Positions 54,767 to 63,985 of a stretch of 64,000 nt of DNA are shown piece after piece (within the stretch, counting starts at the first letter, position 1; the number at the start of each line of letters is the position of its first letter). Below the pieces are notes generated by a model that ran no database searches, was not told the DNA's origin, and was given only the letters and a program-made list of their open reading frames with translations. The translations under genes were made by a program, and so were the position numbers. This DNA is from UBA5336 sp964415675 (GTDB lineage: Bacteria > Pseudomonadota > Alphaproteobacteria > Caulobacterales > Hyphomonadaceae): positions 95,097 through 159,096 of the forward strand of contig CAYQBG010000009.1 in the NCBI GenBank assembly GCA_964415675.1, written 5' to 3'.

Positions 54767-55126
54767 ATGTTGAACAATCTGAAGCTTCTGGATGTCTACA
54801 GTGCCATGGCGCGCCACTCGGCAGCCGAACAGTCCGTCCGGGCCGAAAACATCGCGAATGCTGATCAGCCCGGCTACAAAGCGCGCGAAATCGAGACGTT
54901 CAGCGATTACCTTGACCGGACAAGCGGCGCTGCGGATGCTGCGTCGCAGCAATCCGGGTTCCGGGTCCGGGTTTCGGACATGCCGGCCGAGCCCAACGGC
55001 AACACGGTCAATCTGGAGTATGAGGCCCTTCGCGCGGCAGAAGCCGCAGGCCAGCACGATATGGCCGTGAGCGTCTACAGCAAGTCTCTGGACCTGCTCA
55101 GAACCGCGCTTGGGCGGCGGCAATAG
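54767..55126 (+). CDS. flgB: Rod protein FlgB
   Basis: A 119-residue proximal rod subunit (LLDVYSAMARHSAAEQSVRAENIANADQPGYKAREIE; C-terminal EAAGQHDMAVSVYSKSLDLLRTALGRR). The ATG at 54767 begins the homology. First gene of a long export/rod operon. Confidence 0.93.
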   Translation: MLNNLKLLDVYSAMARHSAAEQSVRAENIANADQPGYKAREIETFSDYLDRTSGAADAASQQSGFRVRVSDMPAEPNGNTVNLEYEALRAAEAAGQHDMAVSVYSKSLDLLRTALGRRQ

Positions 55127-55143
55127 CCGGAGGGAGGCTTGAA

Positions 55144-55527
55144 ATGAACCCGTTCAAGATCAGCATGGCACAAGCTTCGGCGGGAATGCGGGTCCAGTCT
55201 GATCGCATCGCGGTCGGAGCCGAAAACGTATCCAATGCCGACACGCCGGGTTACCGGCGCAAGATCCTGGTCACCGGCCCAATCGGCAATCAGGCGGCGC
55301 AGTTCCAGGAAACCCGCGTGGCGCTCGATCCGACGCCAGGCGAGACCCATTATGAGCCGGGCCACCCGATGGCCGATGCCGAAGGGTATGTGATCAGCTC
55401 GAATGTATCGGTCGTCACGGAAATGGCTGACTTCCGGGAGGCCAACCGGTCCTATGAAGCCAATCTCAATTCATACCAGCAGGCGCGCCAGATGTATCGT
55501 TCGCTGATTGACATCCTCAAACGCTAG
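55144..55527 (+). CDS. flgC: Rod protein FlgC
   Basis: A 127-residue proximal rod subunit with AGMRVQSDRIAVGAENVSNADTPGYRRK at the start and SNVSVVTEMADFREANRSYEANLNSYQQARQMYRSLIDIL at the end. Confidence 0.95.
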   Translation: MNPFKISMAQASAGMRVQSDRIAVGAENVSNADTPGYRRKILVTGPIGNQAAQFQETRVALDPTPGETHYEPGHPMADAEGYVISSNVSVVTEMADFREANRSYEANLNSYQQARQMYRSLIDILKR

Positions 55528-55538
55528 GAGGCGAAAAC

Positions 55539-55832
55539 GTGTCTTCGGTAAGTTTCAATCCCTATACAGCACTCTCCCGGCCCACGGAAACTGACGCGGC
55601 CAAACCGAAACCAGCCGCTGAGGGCGACGCGCCCGTGGCCAAGGGGGTTTCAGAATTCAAGGCGGCAATCGAAGCGGCAGAGAAAGCGGCCACCGATGCA
55701 GCCGTTTCAGGTGCGGACCCGCACGCCATGGTGGAAGCCCTCGCCAGTGCCGAACTGGCACTCGATACAGCGGTGACGGTGCGCGACAAGCTGGTTGAAG
55801 CCTACCAGGAATTGCTCCGGATGCCCGTTTAA
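55539..55832 (+). CDS. fliE: Hook-basal body protein FliE
   Basis: A 97-residue adaptor between MS-ring and rod. C-terminal LASAELALDTAVTVRDKLVEAYQELLRMPV is typical. GTG start with a strong AGGAGG upstream. Confidence 0.92.
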   Translation: MSSVSFNPYTALSRPTETDAAKPKPAAEGDAPVAKGVSEFKAAIEAAEKAATDAAVSGADPHAMVEALASAELALDTAVTVRDKLVEAYQELLRMPV

Positions 55833-55865
55833 CCAGCTTGCGTCTTGCAGAATGCAGGGGAACTC

Positions 55866-56129
55866 ATGACTGAAACGCAGGTCTTCGACATCTTACGGGC
55901 TCATATGTGGGGCGCTGTGATGATGGGCGCTCCAATCCTTGTGACGGCGCTCGTCGTCGGCTTTGTCATCGGCCTTCTCCAGGCGCTGACATCGATCCAG
56001 GAAATGACGCTGACCTTCATACCCAAGATTGCTGCTGTCGCGCTGGTGTTCCTCCTTTCCCTGGGATTCATGACAAGGATCTGTCTTGATCTCTTCAATA
56101 ATCACGTATTGCCAGTCATCGCGGGATAG
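55866..56129 (+). CDS. fliQ: Export gate protein FliQ
   Basis: An 87-residue two-helix export component (MMGAPILVTALVVGFVIGLLQALTSIQEMTLTFIPKIAAVALVFLLSLGFM). The ATG at 55866 gives the normal family length; the frame opens 21 bases earlier. Confidence 0.95.
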   Translation: MTETQVFDILRAHMWGAVMMGAPILVTALVVGFVIGLLQALTSIQEMTLTFIPKIAAVALVFLLSLGFMTRICLDLFNNHVLPVIAG

Positions 56130-56138
56130 GTTGCGGCC

Positions 56139-58217
56139 ATGAAAACAGATGCCATGGCAGATCTGGTGCGGCCGACATCCCTGTTGGCGGTGGGGCTCAT
56201 GCTGGTCCTGCTTGTGATGATCCTGCCAGTTCCCGCATGGGTCCTGGATGTCGGGCTGACCATTTCGTTCGCTTTTGCCATACTCATCTTCACCACCTCG
56301 ATATTCATCGAAAAGCCGCTCGACTTCTCATCTTTCCCAACCGTCCTGCTCGCCTCGCTTGTCCTCCGGCTTTCGCTGAATGTGTCGTCAACGAAGCTGA
56401 TCATTAGCGAGGGACATCTGGGCACTGGGGCCGCTGGCAGCGTTATCGAGGGGTTCGCCATGTTCATCATGGGCGGCAACCTGTTTGTTGGATTGGTCGT
56501 CTTCTCGGTTCTCGTGATTGTCAATTTCATGGTTATCACGAAAGGGGCCGGACGCATGGCCGAGGTGGGCGCGCGGTTCGCCCTCGACGCCATGCCCGGC
56601 AAGCAGCTTGCCATCGATTCCGACCTGTCGGTTGGTGCCATCAGCCATGAAGAAGCCCGCCTGCGCCGCCATCGCGAACAGGAGGAAGCCTCCTTTCTGG
56701 GTTCGCTCGACGGTGCCTCGAAATTCGTCAAGGGCGATGCCGTTGCCGGACTTCTGATCATGGTGCTCAATCTGGTTGCCGGAATAGGGTTCGGCATCGG
56801 CGCTCACCAGCTCTCACTGGGCGAGGCCCTGAACAATTACTCAATCCTCACGGTCGGCGACGGACTGGTGTCACAGTTGCCGGCCGTTATCGTCTCGGTG
56901 TCTGCGGCAATGCTGCTTTCGAAAGGTGGCGGCGATGGCGCAATCGACCTTGCCATGGGCGCACAACTGGCCCGAAATCCAACCGCCCTGATGATTGTTG
57001 CAGGCATCCTCTCCGTGTTCGCGCTGATGCCGGGCCTGCCATTCGGTCCCTTTCTCATGGCGGCAGGGGGCTTTGCTGCCGCGTCCTGGTTTGCGCGCAA
57101 AGCGCAGGATGCGCCTGAAGCTGAGGCGGAATCGGAATCAACGCCCGACTCCGGCAAGAGCAAGAGCATTGCCGATACGATCAGTTCCGACGACATCCAT
57201 CTCGAAGTTGCGCCGGACCTCGTTAATCTCGTCCTGGTGGGACCGTCGGGATTCGAAGGCCGGATCGAAAAGATCCGTCGCTATATCGCAGAGGAATATG
57301 GATTCGTTCTCCCGCCCATCAGGATGACCGACAATCCCATTCTGGATGCGAATGCCTACAGGATCAGGATACAGGGTGTCGAAATTGATACCGGCGTGTT
57401 GCGGCCGGGCTGCGTACTTGCGCTCATGGAGGATGAACAGCTTCCGCACCTGAAAGGCGAGGCGGTGCGCGAGCCAGTCTACAAGGCCTCAGCCCGCTGG
57501 CTGCCAAACAGCCGCAAAACCGAACTGTCCGCATCAGGCATTCCGACAGTCGAGCCTGTCGAGGTGCTCGCAACACATTTGCTGGAGATCATTCAGTCAA
57601 ATTTCTCGCTGGTGTTCACACGAGCGGTAATGATCGAAACACTGGATGCGCTAACTCAGACCAGCGACGAGGAAAAAGCCGCCAGTAATCGCCGGATGCT
57701 GGATGAGTATATTCCGGCGAAAGTCCCCAACGAAACGCTATTGGCCGTGCTGCGGGCGCTTCTGGAAGAAAGGGTATCGCTGCGCAATATCTTCCTTATT
57801 CTGGAGACAATCGCAGAGGTAAAAGCCAATGCACCCGGCGTCCCGCAAATGGTTGAGCTCGTGCGCCAACGCCTCGGGTTCCAGATCGTAGAGCGCTTGC
57901 GCGATGATCAGGGACGACTGCCCCTTTTGCAGCTGTCTGCGGAATGGGAGCGCCGCTTCACCGAACATGAAGTCAAGAATGAAAGCGGCGGATCCGATAT
58001 CGCCCTGCCTCCTGAAATGTTCGGAGACCTTACGCGCTCTGTCCAGGAAAAGCTCAATGAAGCGGCGGGACGCGGACTCGTCCCGGCCCTGGCCACCTCG
58101 TCCAAGCGCCGCCGCTTTGTGCAGACTGTCCTGGCGAATAGCGGCATCCGCAACTCGGTGCTCGCCTATGAGGAGATCGGGGCGAGAACGCGTCCCTACA
58201 TTGTCGGTGTCGTCTGA
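56139..58217 (+). CDS. flhA: Export gate protein FlhA
   Basis: A 692-residue gate protein with about eight N-terminal membrane helices, the FHIPEP-type motif region (LLASLVLRLSLNVSSTKLII; VMVITKGAGRMAEVGARFALDAMPGKQLAIDSDLSVG) and a large cytoplasmic domain from about residue 350 that docks chaperone-substrate complexes (LVNLVLVGPSGFEGRIEKIRRYIAEEYGFVLPPIRM). Confidence 0.97.
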   Translation: MKTDAMADLVRPTSLLAVGLMLVLLVMILPVPAWVLDVGLTISFAFAILIFTTSIFIEKPLDFSSFPTVLLASLVLRLSLNVSSTKLIISEGHLGTGAAGSVIEGFAMFIMGGNLFVGLVVFSVLVIVNFMVITKGAGRMAEVGARFALDAMPGKQLAIDSDLSVGAISHEEARLRRHREQEEASFLGSLDGASKFVKGDAVAGLLIMVLNLVAGIGFGIGAHQLSLGEALNNYSILTVGDGLVSQLPAVIVSVSAAMLLSKGGGDGAIDLAMGAQLARNPTALMIVAGILSVFALMPGLPFGPFLMAAGGFAAASWFARKAQDAPEAEAESESTPDSGKSKSIADTISSDDIHLEVAPDLVNLVLVGPSGFEGRIEKIRRYIAEEYGFVLPPIRMTDNPILDANAYRIRIQGVEIDTGVLRPGCVLALMEDEQLPHLKGEAVREPVYKASARWLPNSRKTELSASGIPTVEPVEVLATHLLEIIQSNFSLVFTRAVMIETLDALTQTSDEEKAASNRRMLDEYIPAKVPNETLLAVLRALLEERVSLRNIFLILETIAEVKANAPGVPQMVELVRQRLGFQIVERLRDDQGRLPLLQLSAEWERRFTEHEVKNESGGSDIALPPEMFGDLTRSVQEKLNEAAGRGLVPALATSSKRRRFVQTVLANSGIRNSVLAYEEIGARTRPYIVGVV

Positions 58218-58972
58218 TGACGGACTGGCCGCTTCTTGCCAGTGGACTGTCCGACTGGGTCGTTGCATTCATGATGGTTCTGGCGCGACTGTCCTTTATC
58301 GTTTTCTTCCTCCCGGGGATCGGCGAGCAGGTCATCCCGATCCGTGTGCGCCTGATGGTGTTACTCACACTTTCAGCCGCCATTGCCTCGAACAGGCTGG
58401 TCGAGGGATTAGACGAAATGCTGCCCGGAGACCTCATGGCCCTCCTGGCGAGCGAACTCACCATCGGGTTCCTGCTGGGAAGCATGCTGCGGATCCTGAT
58501 GTGGATGCTGACGATTGCCGGTTCGCTCATTGCACAGTCGATCGGGTTGTCGCAGTTCCTCGGGGTAGCGCTGGACAATGAGGCTCAGTCGCTGATATCG
58601 AACCTCCTGTCGCTGACCGGCGCAACGATTCTCCTGACTACCAATTTCCATGTCTCTGCGATCGCCGGTTTCGTCGGCCTTTATGAAGACATCCCACTGG
58701 GGGCGGTCGGCGCAATAGACACAGCCTTCATGCTTGATGCTTTCACCTCGGCACTTGGCTACGCAATACTGCTCGCATGGCCGTTTGTCGTTGCGAGCCT
58801 GCTCTACAATCTCTCACTGGGTTTCATCAACAAGGCGATGCCGCAATTGATGGTGGCGTTTGTCGGCGCCCCATTCATGGTCGGGGCAGGAACGATGTTT
58901 CTCCTCGTCTCCCTCGCGGCGCTTATCGCAGCCTGGTATGACAGGATCCTGCCGATTGTCGGCTGGCTTTAG
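58217..58972 (+). CDS. fliR: Export gate protein FliR
   Basis: A 251-residue membrane protein (five to six helices) of the export gate. Signatures LARLSFIVFFLPGIGEQVIPIRVRLMVLLTLSA and LSLGFINKAMPQLMVAFVGAPFMVGAG are present. Its ATG overlaps the flhA stop (TGATG). Confidence 0.95.
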   Translation: MTDWPLLASGLSDWVVAFMMVLARLSFIVFFLPGIGEQVIPIRVRLMVLLTLSAAIASNRLVEGLDEMLPGDLMALLASELTIGFLLGSMLRILMWMLTIAGSLIAQSIGLSQFLGVALDNEAQSLISNLLSLTGATILLTTNFHVSAIAGFVGLYEDIPLGAVGAIDTAFMLDAFTSALGYAILLAWPFVVASLLYNLSLGFINKAMPQLMVAFVGAPFMVGAGTMFLLVSLAALIAAWYDRILPIVGWL

Positions 58973-58995
58973 AGGCGGTAGAGGCAGTTGCGCTT

Positions 58996-60087
58996 ATGGC
59001 AGAAGACCAACAGGACAGCGGCGAGAAGGAGTTCGAGGCATCCGAGCAGCGGCGCCAGGAGGCCAGGCGCGAAGGAAACGTCGCACAATCAAAGGAGGTC
59101 AACGCCTTTGCCCTCCTGATCGGCCTGCTTGTTGGCTACTTTGTCTATCAGGGCTATTCCGGCGACGGAATGTTCAACCGGCTGGCCGCCCTCCTCGCTC
59201 ACAGCGACGGGGTCGCAAGGGATGTATTTTCCGAAGGTGGGGTGGCCACCCAGCGGCTTCTGGTCGAGTTTAGTCTCGCCTTCCTGCCTCTATTCATTTG
59301 CCTGTTTGTCTTTGTACTGGCGGCACTGGTCCTGCAACGAGCGGTCACCTTTTCTGCGAAGAAGATTAAGCCTAAACCGGGAAACCTGTCGCCAGTGGCC
59401 AACCTGAAGAAGCGGTATGGCGGTCGCGGTTGGCTGGATTTCATCCGGGATTCGGCGAAGATGCTGATCGCGGGACTGATTTCAGGGACCTTCCTTTTCA
59501 ATTTTGCGCAGCACTCCTTCTCCAGCAGCTCTATCCGCGCTTCGCAGATCGCTGAATACTCCGGGCAACAAGTCGTCTGGTTGCTCCTCTATTTTATCAT
59601 CTTCCAACTGGTGCTTGCGCTGATCGACCTCCCCCTGCAACGCAGTCTGAATGCCGAGCGCCTGCGCATGACGCGGCAGGAAATGAAGAAGGAACACAAA
59701 CAAAACGAGGGCGATCCGCAACTCAAGCAATCGCGGCGAGAAAAGGCATCAAAGATTTCGCGCGGGCAAATGCTTGAGAACGTCAAATCCTCGACGGTCG
59801 TGATGGTCAATCCCGAACACTATGCAATTGCCTTGAAATGGGATGCCGACAGCGACCGGGCGCCGGTCTGCGTGGCAAAGGGCGTCGATCACCTCGCGGC
59901 ACGAATGCGCGAGCTCGCCATTCTGAACGATATCCCTGTATATCCCGACCCGCCGACGACGCGATCGATTTACAAGCTGGTGGACATCGACGAAGAGATA
60001 CGCCCTGTTCATTTCGCGGCGGTTGCCGCTGCGATACAGTTTGTCGAGCGTGTGCGCCAGGCGAGCCAGGATGCGCCGGATGTCTAA
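58996..60087 (+). CDS. flhB: Export switch protein FlhB with NPEH site
   Basis: A 363-residue export protein that switches substrate class after autocleavage. Four membrane helices (about 35-205), then the cytoplasmic domain with VVMVNPEHYAIALKWD. The usual autocleavage sequence NPTH is NPEH here (N272-P273-E274-H275). The rest is intact (RARELAILNDIPVYPDPPTTRSIYKLVDIDEEI-like end). Whether it self-cleaves normally cannot be told from sequence. Confidence 0.95.
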   Translation: MAEDQQDSGEKEFEASEQRRQEARREGNVAQSKEVNAFALLIGLLVGYFVYQGYSGDGMFNRLAALLAHSDGVARDVFSEGGVATQRLLVEFSLAFLPLFICLFVFVLAALVLQRAVTFSAKKIKPKPGNLSPVANLKKRYGGRGWLDFIRDSAKMLIAGLISGTFLFNFAQHSFSSSSIRASQIAEYSGQQVVWLLLYFIIFQLVLALIDLPLQRSLNAERLRMTRQEMKKEHKQNEGDPQLKQSRREKASKISRGQMLENVKSSTVVMVNPEHYAIALKWDADSDRAPVCVAKGVDHLAARMRELAILNDIPVYPDPPTTRSIYKLVDIDEEIRPVHFAAVAAAIQFVERVRQASQDAPDV

Positions 60088-60409
60088 GGCTGCGCAAACA
60101 CTGCTGAAAATTGCGCGTGTCCGCCGCATTCGGGCCGAAACCGTCCTCAAAAGTGTTCAGGTAGAACTGGAGTCTGCTCATGAGGAGCATAGCAGGCTGC
60201 TTCTCGCAATCGGTTCCTTCGAAGACACTATAGAGCGTCCGGAAGATCTGCGAATGTCCTACATCTCCGGCACTCCACACGAGTTGTCGCGGCGCATCTC
60301 CGCCTGCGAGGCCCGTATCAATTCACTTTCGAATGAATTCGACGATGCAAGGCGCGCATTGCTTCAGGCTCATTTCAGCGAGACCGCACTTGCCGAGCAA
60401 TTGCCTTGA
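60080..60409 (+). CDS. fliJ: FliJ-like export chaperone
   Basis: A 109-residue coiled-coil protein in the fliJ position. Long helices (LLKIARVRRIRAETVLKSVQVELESAHEEHSRLLL; LSRRISACEARINSLSNEFDDARRALLQAHFSETAL). The ATG at 60080 overlaps the flhB stop. FliJ acts as the central stalk for FliI ATPase. Identification is by size, structure and context. Confidence 0.7.
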   Translation: MSKAAQTLLKIARVRRIRAETVLKSVQVELESAHEEHSRLLLAIGSFEDTIERPEDLRMSYISGTPHELSRRISACEARINSLSNEFDDARRALLQAHFSETALAEQLP

Positions 60410-60609
60410 GGGCCCAGGCGAAACAAAAGGCGCGCAATTTCTGGTTCTTGCGCTTCCCTGCGCTTGCCGGAACCACGAACGACATTGTTCTGACAGCCCG
60501 CTCACATGCCAGCAGGTCGCAAGGCAAACCGACAGATCTCAACCTTATCGAGCCTGGCCCTGATCCGACGACGGCTCAATCTTGGGAATCGGACGAATTC
60601 AAGTGTTGA
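60406..60609 (+). CDS. Small ORF after fliJ, unknown
   Basis: A 67-codon frame whose TTG start overlaps the fliJ stop (TTGA). The product has a basic, aromatic start (KQKARNFWFLRFPALAG) and a polar tail. No family is recognised and no ribosome site is clear; it may be real through coupling or may be chance. Confidence 0.35.
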   Translation: MRAQAKQKARNFWFLRFPALAGTTNDIVLTARSHASRSQGKPTDLNLIEPGPDPTTAQSWESDEFKC

Positions 60610-60840
60610 TCGGTTTTTTTGACTCTGTGTTTTTATCGAAAATATTTATTCTGAAAACGATCGAACAATTATTAGTCGTCAACATGGTGTTAGATAAGTA
60701 CTTGTGAGCCGCCCGGGCCCACCAAAACAAGAAACGATCAGGGCCGCGCCTTAGTCGATACTTAATAAAATACGTGGATATTGTTCAGGACACATAATCT
60801 GCATCAGAATACACTTTGAACAACGTTGAGCGCGGACGAC
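60610..60840. other. AT-rich intergenic region
   Basis: The flagellar operon ends here. A run of seven T (60612-60620 area) lacks a clear hairpin before it. No gene is seen; the promoter of the following GGDEF gene should be inside. Confidence 0.4.
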
Positions 60841-61887
60841 ATGGACAAGCCGATCAACCCTCAGCCAGCTGCGGGATCGTTTCCAGACGCATTCCTGAAT
60901 GCGGACGAAGCACTCAAGCTTCTGCGCGCGCATGGGCTTGCGCCAATTCCCAAGAACTACGCAGTGTTTTATGCATATACATTCGGCGCCCATGAGCCGC
61001 TGGCGAGGTGTGTTGATCGACTGATCGAGCGATCTTGCACTATAAGCGACTATGATCTCGCGGAGATATTCGAGCAGCACCTTCGGAGCGACGAGAGCCC
61101 CCAAGACCAGGGCCGATTGCAACAAGGTGTGGAGAGCGAAGTCGAGACGGCTCTGTCTCACCTCAAAGAGGGCGCTGCACGCAACGAGCGGTTCACGATA
61201 CTTCTTGACGAAGTTGAGCAGGAGCTGCCCAACGTGACTGCGGCAGACAATCTCGAAGGCACCGTGCTCCACCTCGCACGCGAAAACCGGATAATGGCCC
61301 ATCACTCGCGGGAACTGGCAACGAAACTCAACGCGTCGCATCAGAAGATCAGGGAACTCAACGAAATGTTGAACGCTGCTCAGAGGCAGAGCCGCGAAGA
61401 CCCCATGACTGGACTTGCAAACCGGCGGGCTTTCGATGCCGAAATCGCACTTGAGGCCGAAAGGGCGGTTCAGTGCGGCACATCTCTTTGCCTCGCGCTA
61501 TGCGACCTCGACCATTTCAAGCAGGTCAATGACCGTTTCGGACATGTTGTCGGGGACTCCGTCATCAGGCATTTTTCCGGACTGCTGAGACAGATGTCTG
61601 GCAGCGATTTCTTCGTTGCGCGCTATGGTGGCGAGGAGTTCGCTATATTGATGCCGGATCAAACAGTGGAGGCGGCAGCTAAATTCTGTGAACGAATCCG
61701 CGCCCGACTTGAATCAACCCGCCTCATCGTCCGGAATACTCGCCAGCAACTGGGTGCCGTTACGGCGTCTTTCGGGATTGGCAGGCTGGTAAACGGTCGG
61801 GATGCCGATGAACTGATCCGCAACGCCGATAAGCAATTGTATCGCGCCAAGAGGGGTGGACGCAACCAGGTTTGCTTCGGGCCGTGA
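60841..61887 (+). CDS. Soluble diguanylate cyclase (GGDEF)
   Basis: A 348-residue cytoplasmic enzyme predicted to make cyclic di-GMP. The N-terminal helical domain (about 1-185: NADEALKLLRAHGLAPIPKNYAVFYAYTFG; a coiled coil before the catalytic part) resembles the TipF/DgcB-like N domains of flagellum-linked cyclases. The GGDEF domain begins at REDPMTGLANRRAFDAEI and has RYGGEEFAIL. The ATG at 60841 is preferred to a TTG 15 bases before. Position next to the flagellar locus suggests a motility or cell-cycle role. Confidence 0.88.
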   Translation: MDKPINPQPAAGSFPDAFLNADEALKLLRAHGLAPIPKNYAVFYAYTFGAHEPLARCVDRLIERSCTISDYDLAEIFEQHLRSDESPQDQGRLQQGVESEVETALSHLKEGAARNERFTILLDEVEQELPNVTAADNLEGTVLHLARENRIMAHHSRELATKLNASHQKIRELNEMLNAAQRQSREDPMTGLANRRAFDAEIALEAERAVQCGTSLCLALCDLDHFKQVNDRFGHVVGDSVIRHFSGLLRQMSGSDFFVARYGGEEFAILMPDQTVEAAAKFCERIRARLESTRLIVRNTRQQLGAVTASFGIGRLVNGRDADELIRNADKQLYRAKRGGRNQVCFGP

Positions 61888-62040
61888 TACACCTCTACAC
61901 CATCAATCAGAATTTCGTGTCGTCGGGCCGGCGGGTCCTGCCCCGTCGAGGTCTTCATGCCGAAACCCCGGCAAATCAGGATAGTATGACACCGGCGTCC
62001 ATCGCCCGGCGATCCTGGAAACCTTAACAAGTCCAGCATC

Positions 62041-62502
62041 GTGCATACAGACCCCCATCTCGCAAACGCTTTCTCGCGCACACACAAAAAGCTGAGCTGT
62101 ATTGCATGCTGTGTGGTCCTTAGCAGTCTCGGATTCGTATCCGGTTGCGGAGACGCCGGGACAAAAAAGATGGGTTTCAGGTGTACCGCCGGCGGTGCCG
62201 GGCAGAGCGTTATCGGGCCGGCCGGCGTCTTCCATTTCGAGGCCGGCTACTTGTTTGTCCGCAATGCGAATGGGGGGGCGGACAATGTCTGCGCCCGAAA
62301 TGGAACCACTGAGTGCGATATCGAGGTGACCAATAACCGGCTTTCACTTGAACAGACAGTCGTGTTCGCGAATTGTCCCTGGCGCCGCGAGACCACGACC
62401 ACACTCATGGTGGATCGCGATTCCGGGCAGTTCACACTTGTGGAGGAAACCTGCGACCCAAGTGATGACGTGATCACAGAGGGGACTTGTCAATTCTGGT
62501 GA
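62041..62502 (+). CDS. Predicted lipoprotein of unknown function
   Basis: A 153-codon frame starting with GTG. It has a hydrophobic segment (LSCIACCVVLSSLGFV) and the lipobox VSGC, then a Cys-containing beta-rich domain (several cysteines could form disulfides) with FHFEAGYLFVRNANGG. No family recognised. The start is uncertain and the ribosome site is poor. Confidence 0.55.
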   Translation: MHTDPHLANAFSRTHKKLSCIACCVVLSSLGFVSGCGDAGTKKMGFRCTAGGAGQSVIGPAGVFHFEAGYLFVRNANGGADNVCARNGTTECDIEVTNNRLSLEQTVVFANCPWRRETTTTLMVDRDSGQFTLVEETCDPSDDVITEGTCQFW

Positions 62503-62622
62503 TTACGCTTCAACTCCCGCAAATAATACAAGAACGACCAATTACGGGTACTGAACAAGAAACGAAGTCCACGGCACCCGTCCAGGTAGCGCCTCTATAT
62601 TCTCAAATACACTCCCCGTCCG

Positions 62623-62940
62623 TCAATCTATAAAACGGACACCAATATCATAGACTTCGTTTCTCACAATTTCAGCCAAGCGATCGAGCCTCAGCTTCGG
62701 GGATTGAAGACGGACCCGCTCGGCAAAAGCGGTGCGATGCCTGAAACGAATTCGCGCGCCGCTTGACGAGTAGTCAATCATTATGCCTTCGACACGATCT
62801 CCCTGGGGATCGATAACGTAGCAAACGGCCCAGGTTTGAGTGCGATCAGCCCTCGGAGAAACAGTCCTCAAGGGCCTTGCCCGCCGCAACGCCAAATTGA
62901 CGCGATCGGCCGGAATCGAATTCTGTCTCTTCTTGAACAT
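62623..62940 (-). CDS. PilZ-domain protein
   Basis: A 105-residue single-domain protein of PilZ type, likely a cyclic di-GMP receptor: an Arg-rich N-terminal switch region (LALRRARPLRTVSPRADRTQ) and the second motif DYSSSGARIRF, corresponding to D/NxSxxG. The first motif RxxxR is represented only loosely, so binding should be tested. Start at 62940 or 62949. A CtrA-like box lies 54 bases upstream. Confidence 0.78.
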   Translation of the reverse strand: MFKKRQNSIPADRVNLALRRARPLRTVSPRADRTQTWAVCYVIDPQGDRVEGIMIDYSSSGARIRFRHRTAFAERVRLQSPKLRLDRLAEIVRNEVYDIGVRFID

Positions 62941-62993
62941 TCGCCCCACATGACCTCCGCATGCTGCTAGTTAAACTTGTTACAGGTAGACGA

Positions 62994-63008
62994 TAAACAA
63001 GTTGTTAA
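62994..63008. promoter_or_regulatory. CtrA-like box before the PilZ gene
   Basis: Read on the minus strand this is TTAACAACTTGTTTA, the same TTAA-N7-TTTA form as before flgJ/fliK, fliF/fliL2 and fliI/flgB. Confidence 0.55.
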
Positions 63009-63985
63009 CCGGCCTTTTCATCGGAATGCTTCAATGCGTCCGGATTTATACACTGCCGCCAAATTTCGGCGGAATCTACTCTGCAATCGCCTCCGGGTTC
63101 CGACCGACCGCACCTTGGCAGGCGCGCGCCGCCCGCATCCAGAGGGCGCGCAACAAGAAGGAGCGCGACTGGCGCCGTGAAGCCCAAGATCTCAGGAGCA
63201 TTTCGCACCCGGATGGACGCGGGCGCTTGAATATTCAGCGGCAACTGCCCTGGCGAGGCCTCACATAGTTGCCTGACTGATTTTCCGCGCGCGCAATACC
63301 GTCTCCTGCATCGCTGGCAGCTCATGCAACCAGTAACGCCGACTCGATCAGGTCGCCTGCGAGGTCGGCAAAGGCATTCCAATAAAATTCTGAAAAACGA
63401 ATACCCCGATCACGCCAGCCGACCAATCAAAGAATTCGCTCAATCTACAATGAATCGAAGACATATTTCGACTACACTACAGGCTTCGAATGCTTATTCA
63501 ATATACTTCTCAATACGCCTCAGAACAGCCAGAAAAAGATATATTTAGTTGTAATTATCGGCTAATTAACTTTCTGTTGAGCATTGAGGGCGTACGGTCT
63601 CTCTGGTTCCCGGAATTGGCGATGCGGACCGTCCTCTATCGCGTTCCGGATCCGTTAGACACCCGAATGAGGGGCCAGGCTTTGCCTGGCCTCTTTTCGT
63701 GGCTTCCCTGGGTTGGCCTCGTGTGCGGGGCGACGGGATACGCCAGTCACGTGTCCGGTTTGGGGCCTGCCCGGCAGATTGGCAACGTCGCAGATGAGCT
63801 TCATGACCCTAGGGGCCTGGAGCGCCCTTGAAGGCGCGCCCAGCTTCTTGATTTTGTCGCAGATCTGCCGGACGCCATCCACCGGTCAATTCGCTCAAGC
63901 TGTCATTGCCCAGCGCCGGGGTCAGGTCACGGTCGCCCCGTCAGGATGTCCCGTTGGCCCGCGATAGTCCGCCAGAGACGTGGAA
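63009..63985. other. One kilobase without a convincing gene
   Basis: Open frames here are short, arginine/proline-rich on the GC side and show no family resemblance. A clearly AT-rich block occupies about 63,390-63,600. The stretch resembles decayed accessory DNA between the PilZ gene and guaA. Confidence 0.4.
63671..63697 (+). terminator. Rho-independent terminator
   Basis: GGCCAGGC and GCCTGGCC form an 8-base perfect stem with a TTT loop, extended by two pairs, followed by TTTT. No gene for it is recognised upstream on the plus strand, so it may end an unannotated RNA. Confidence 0.65.
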
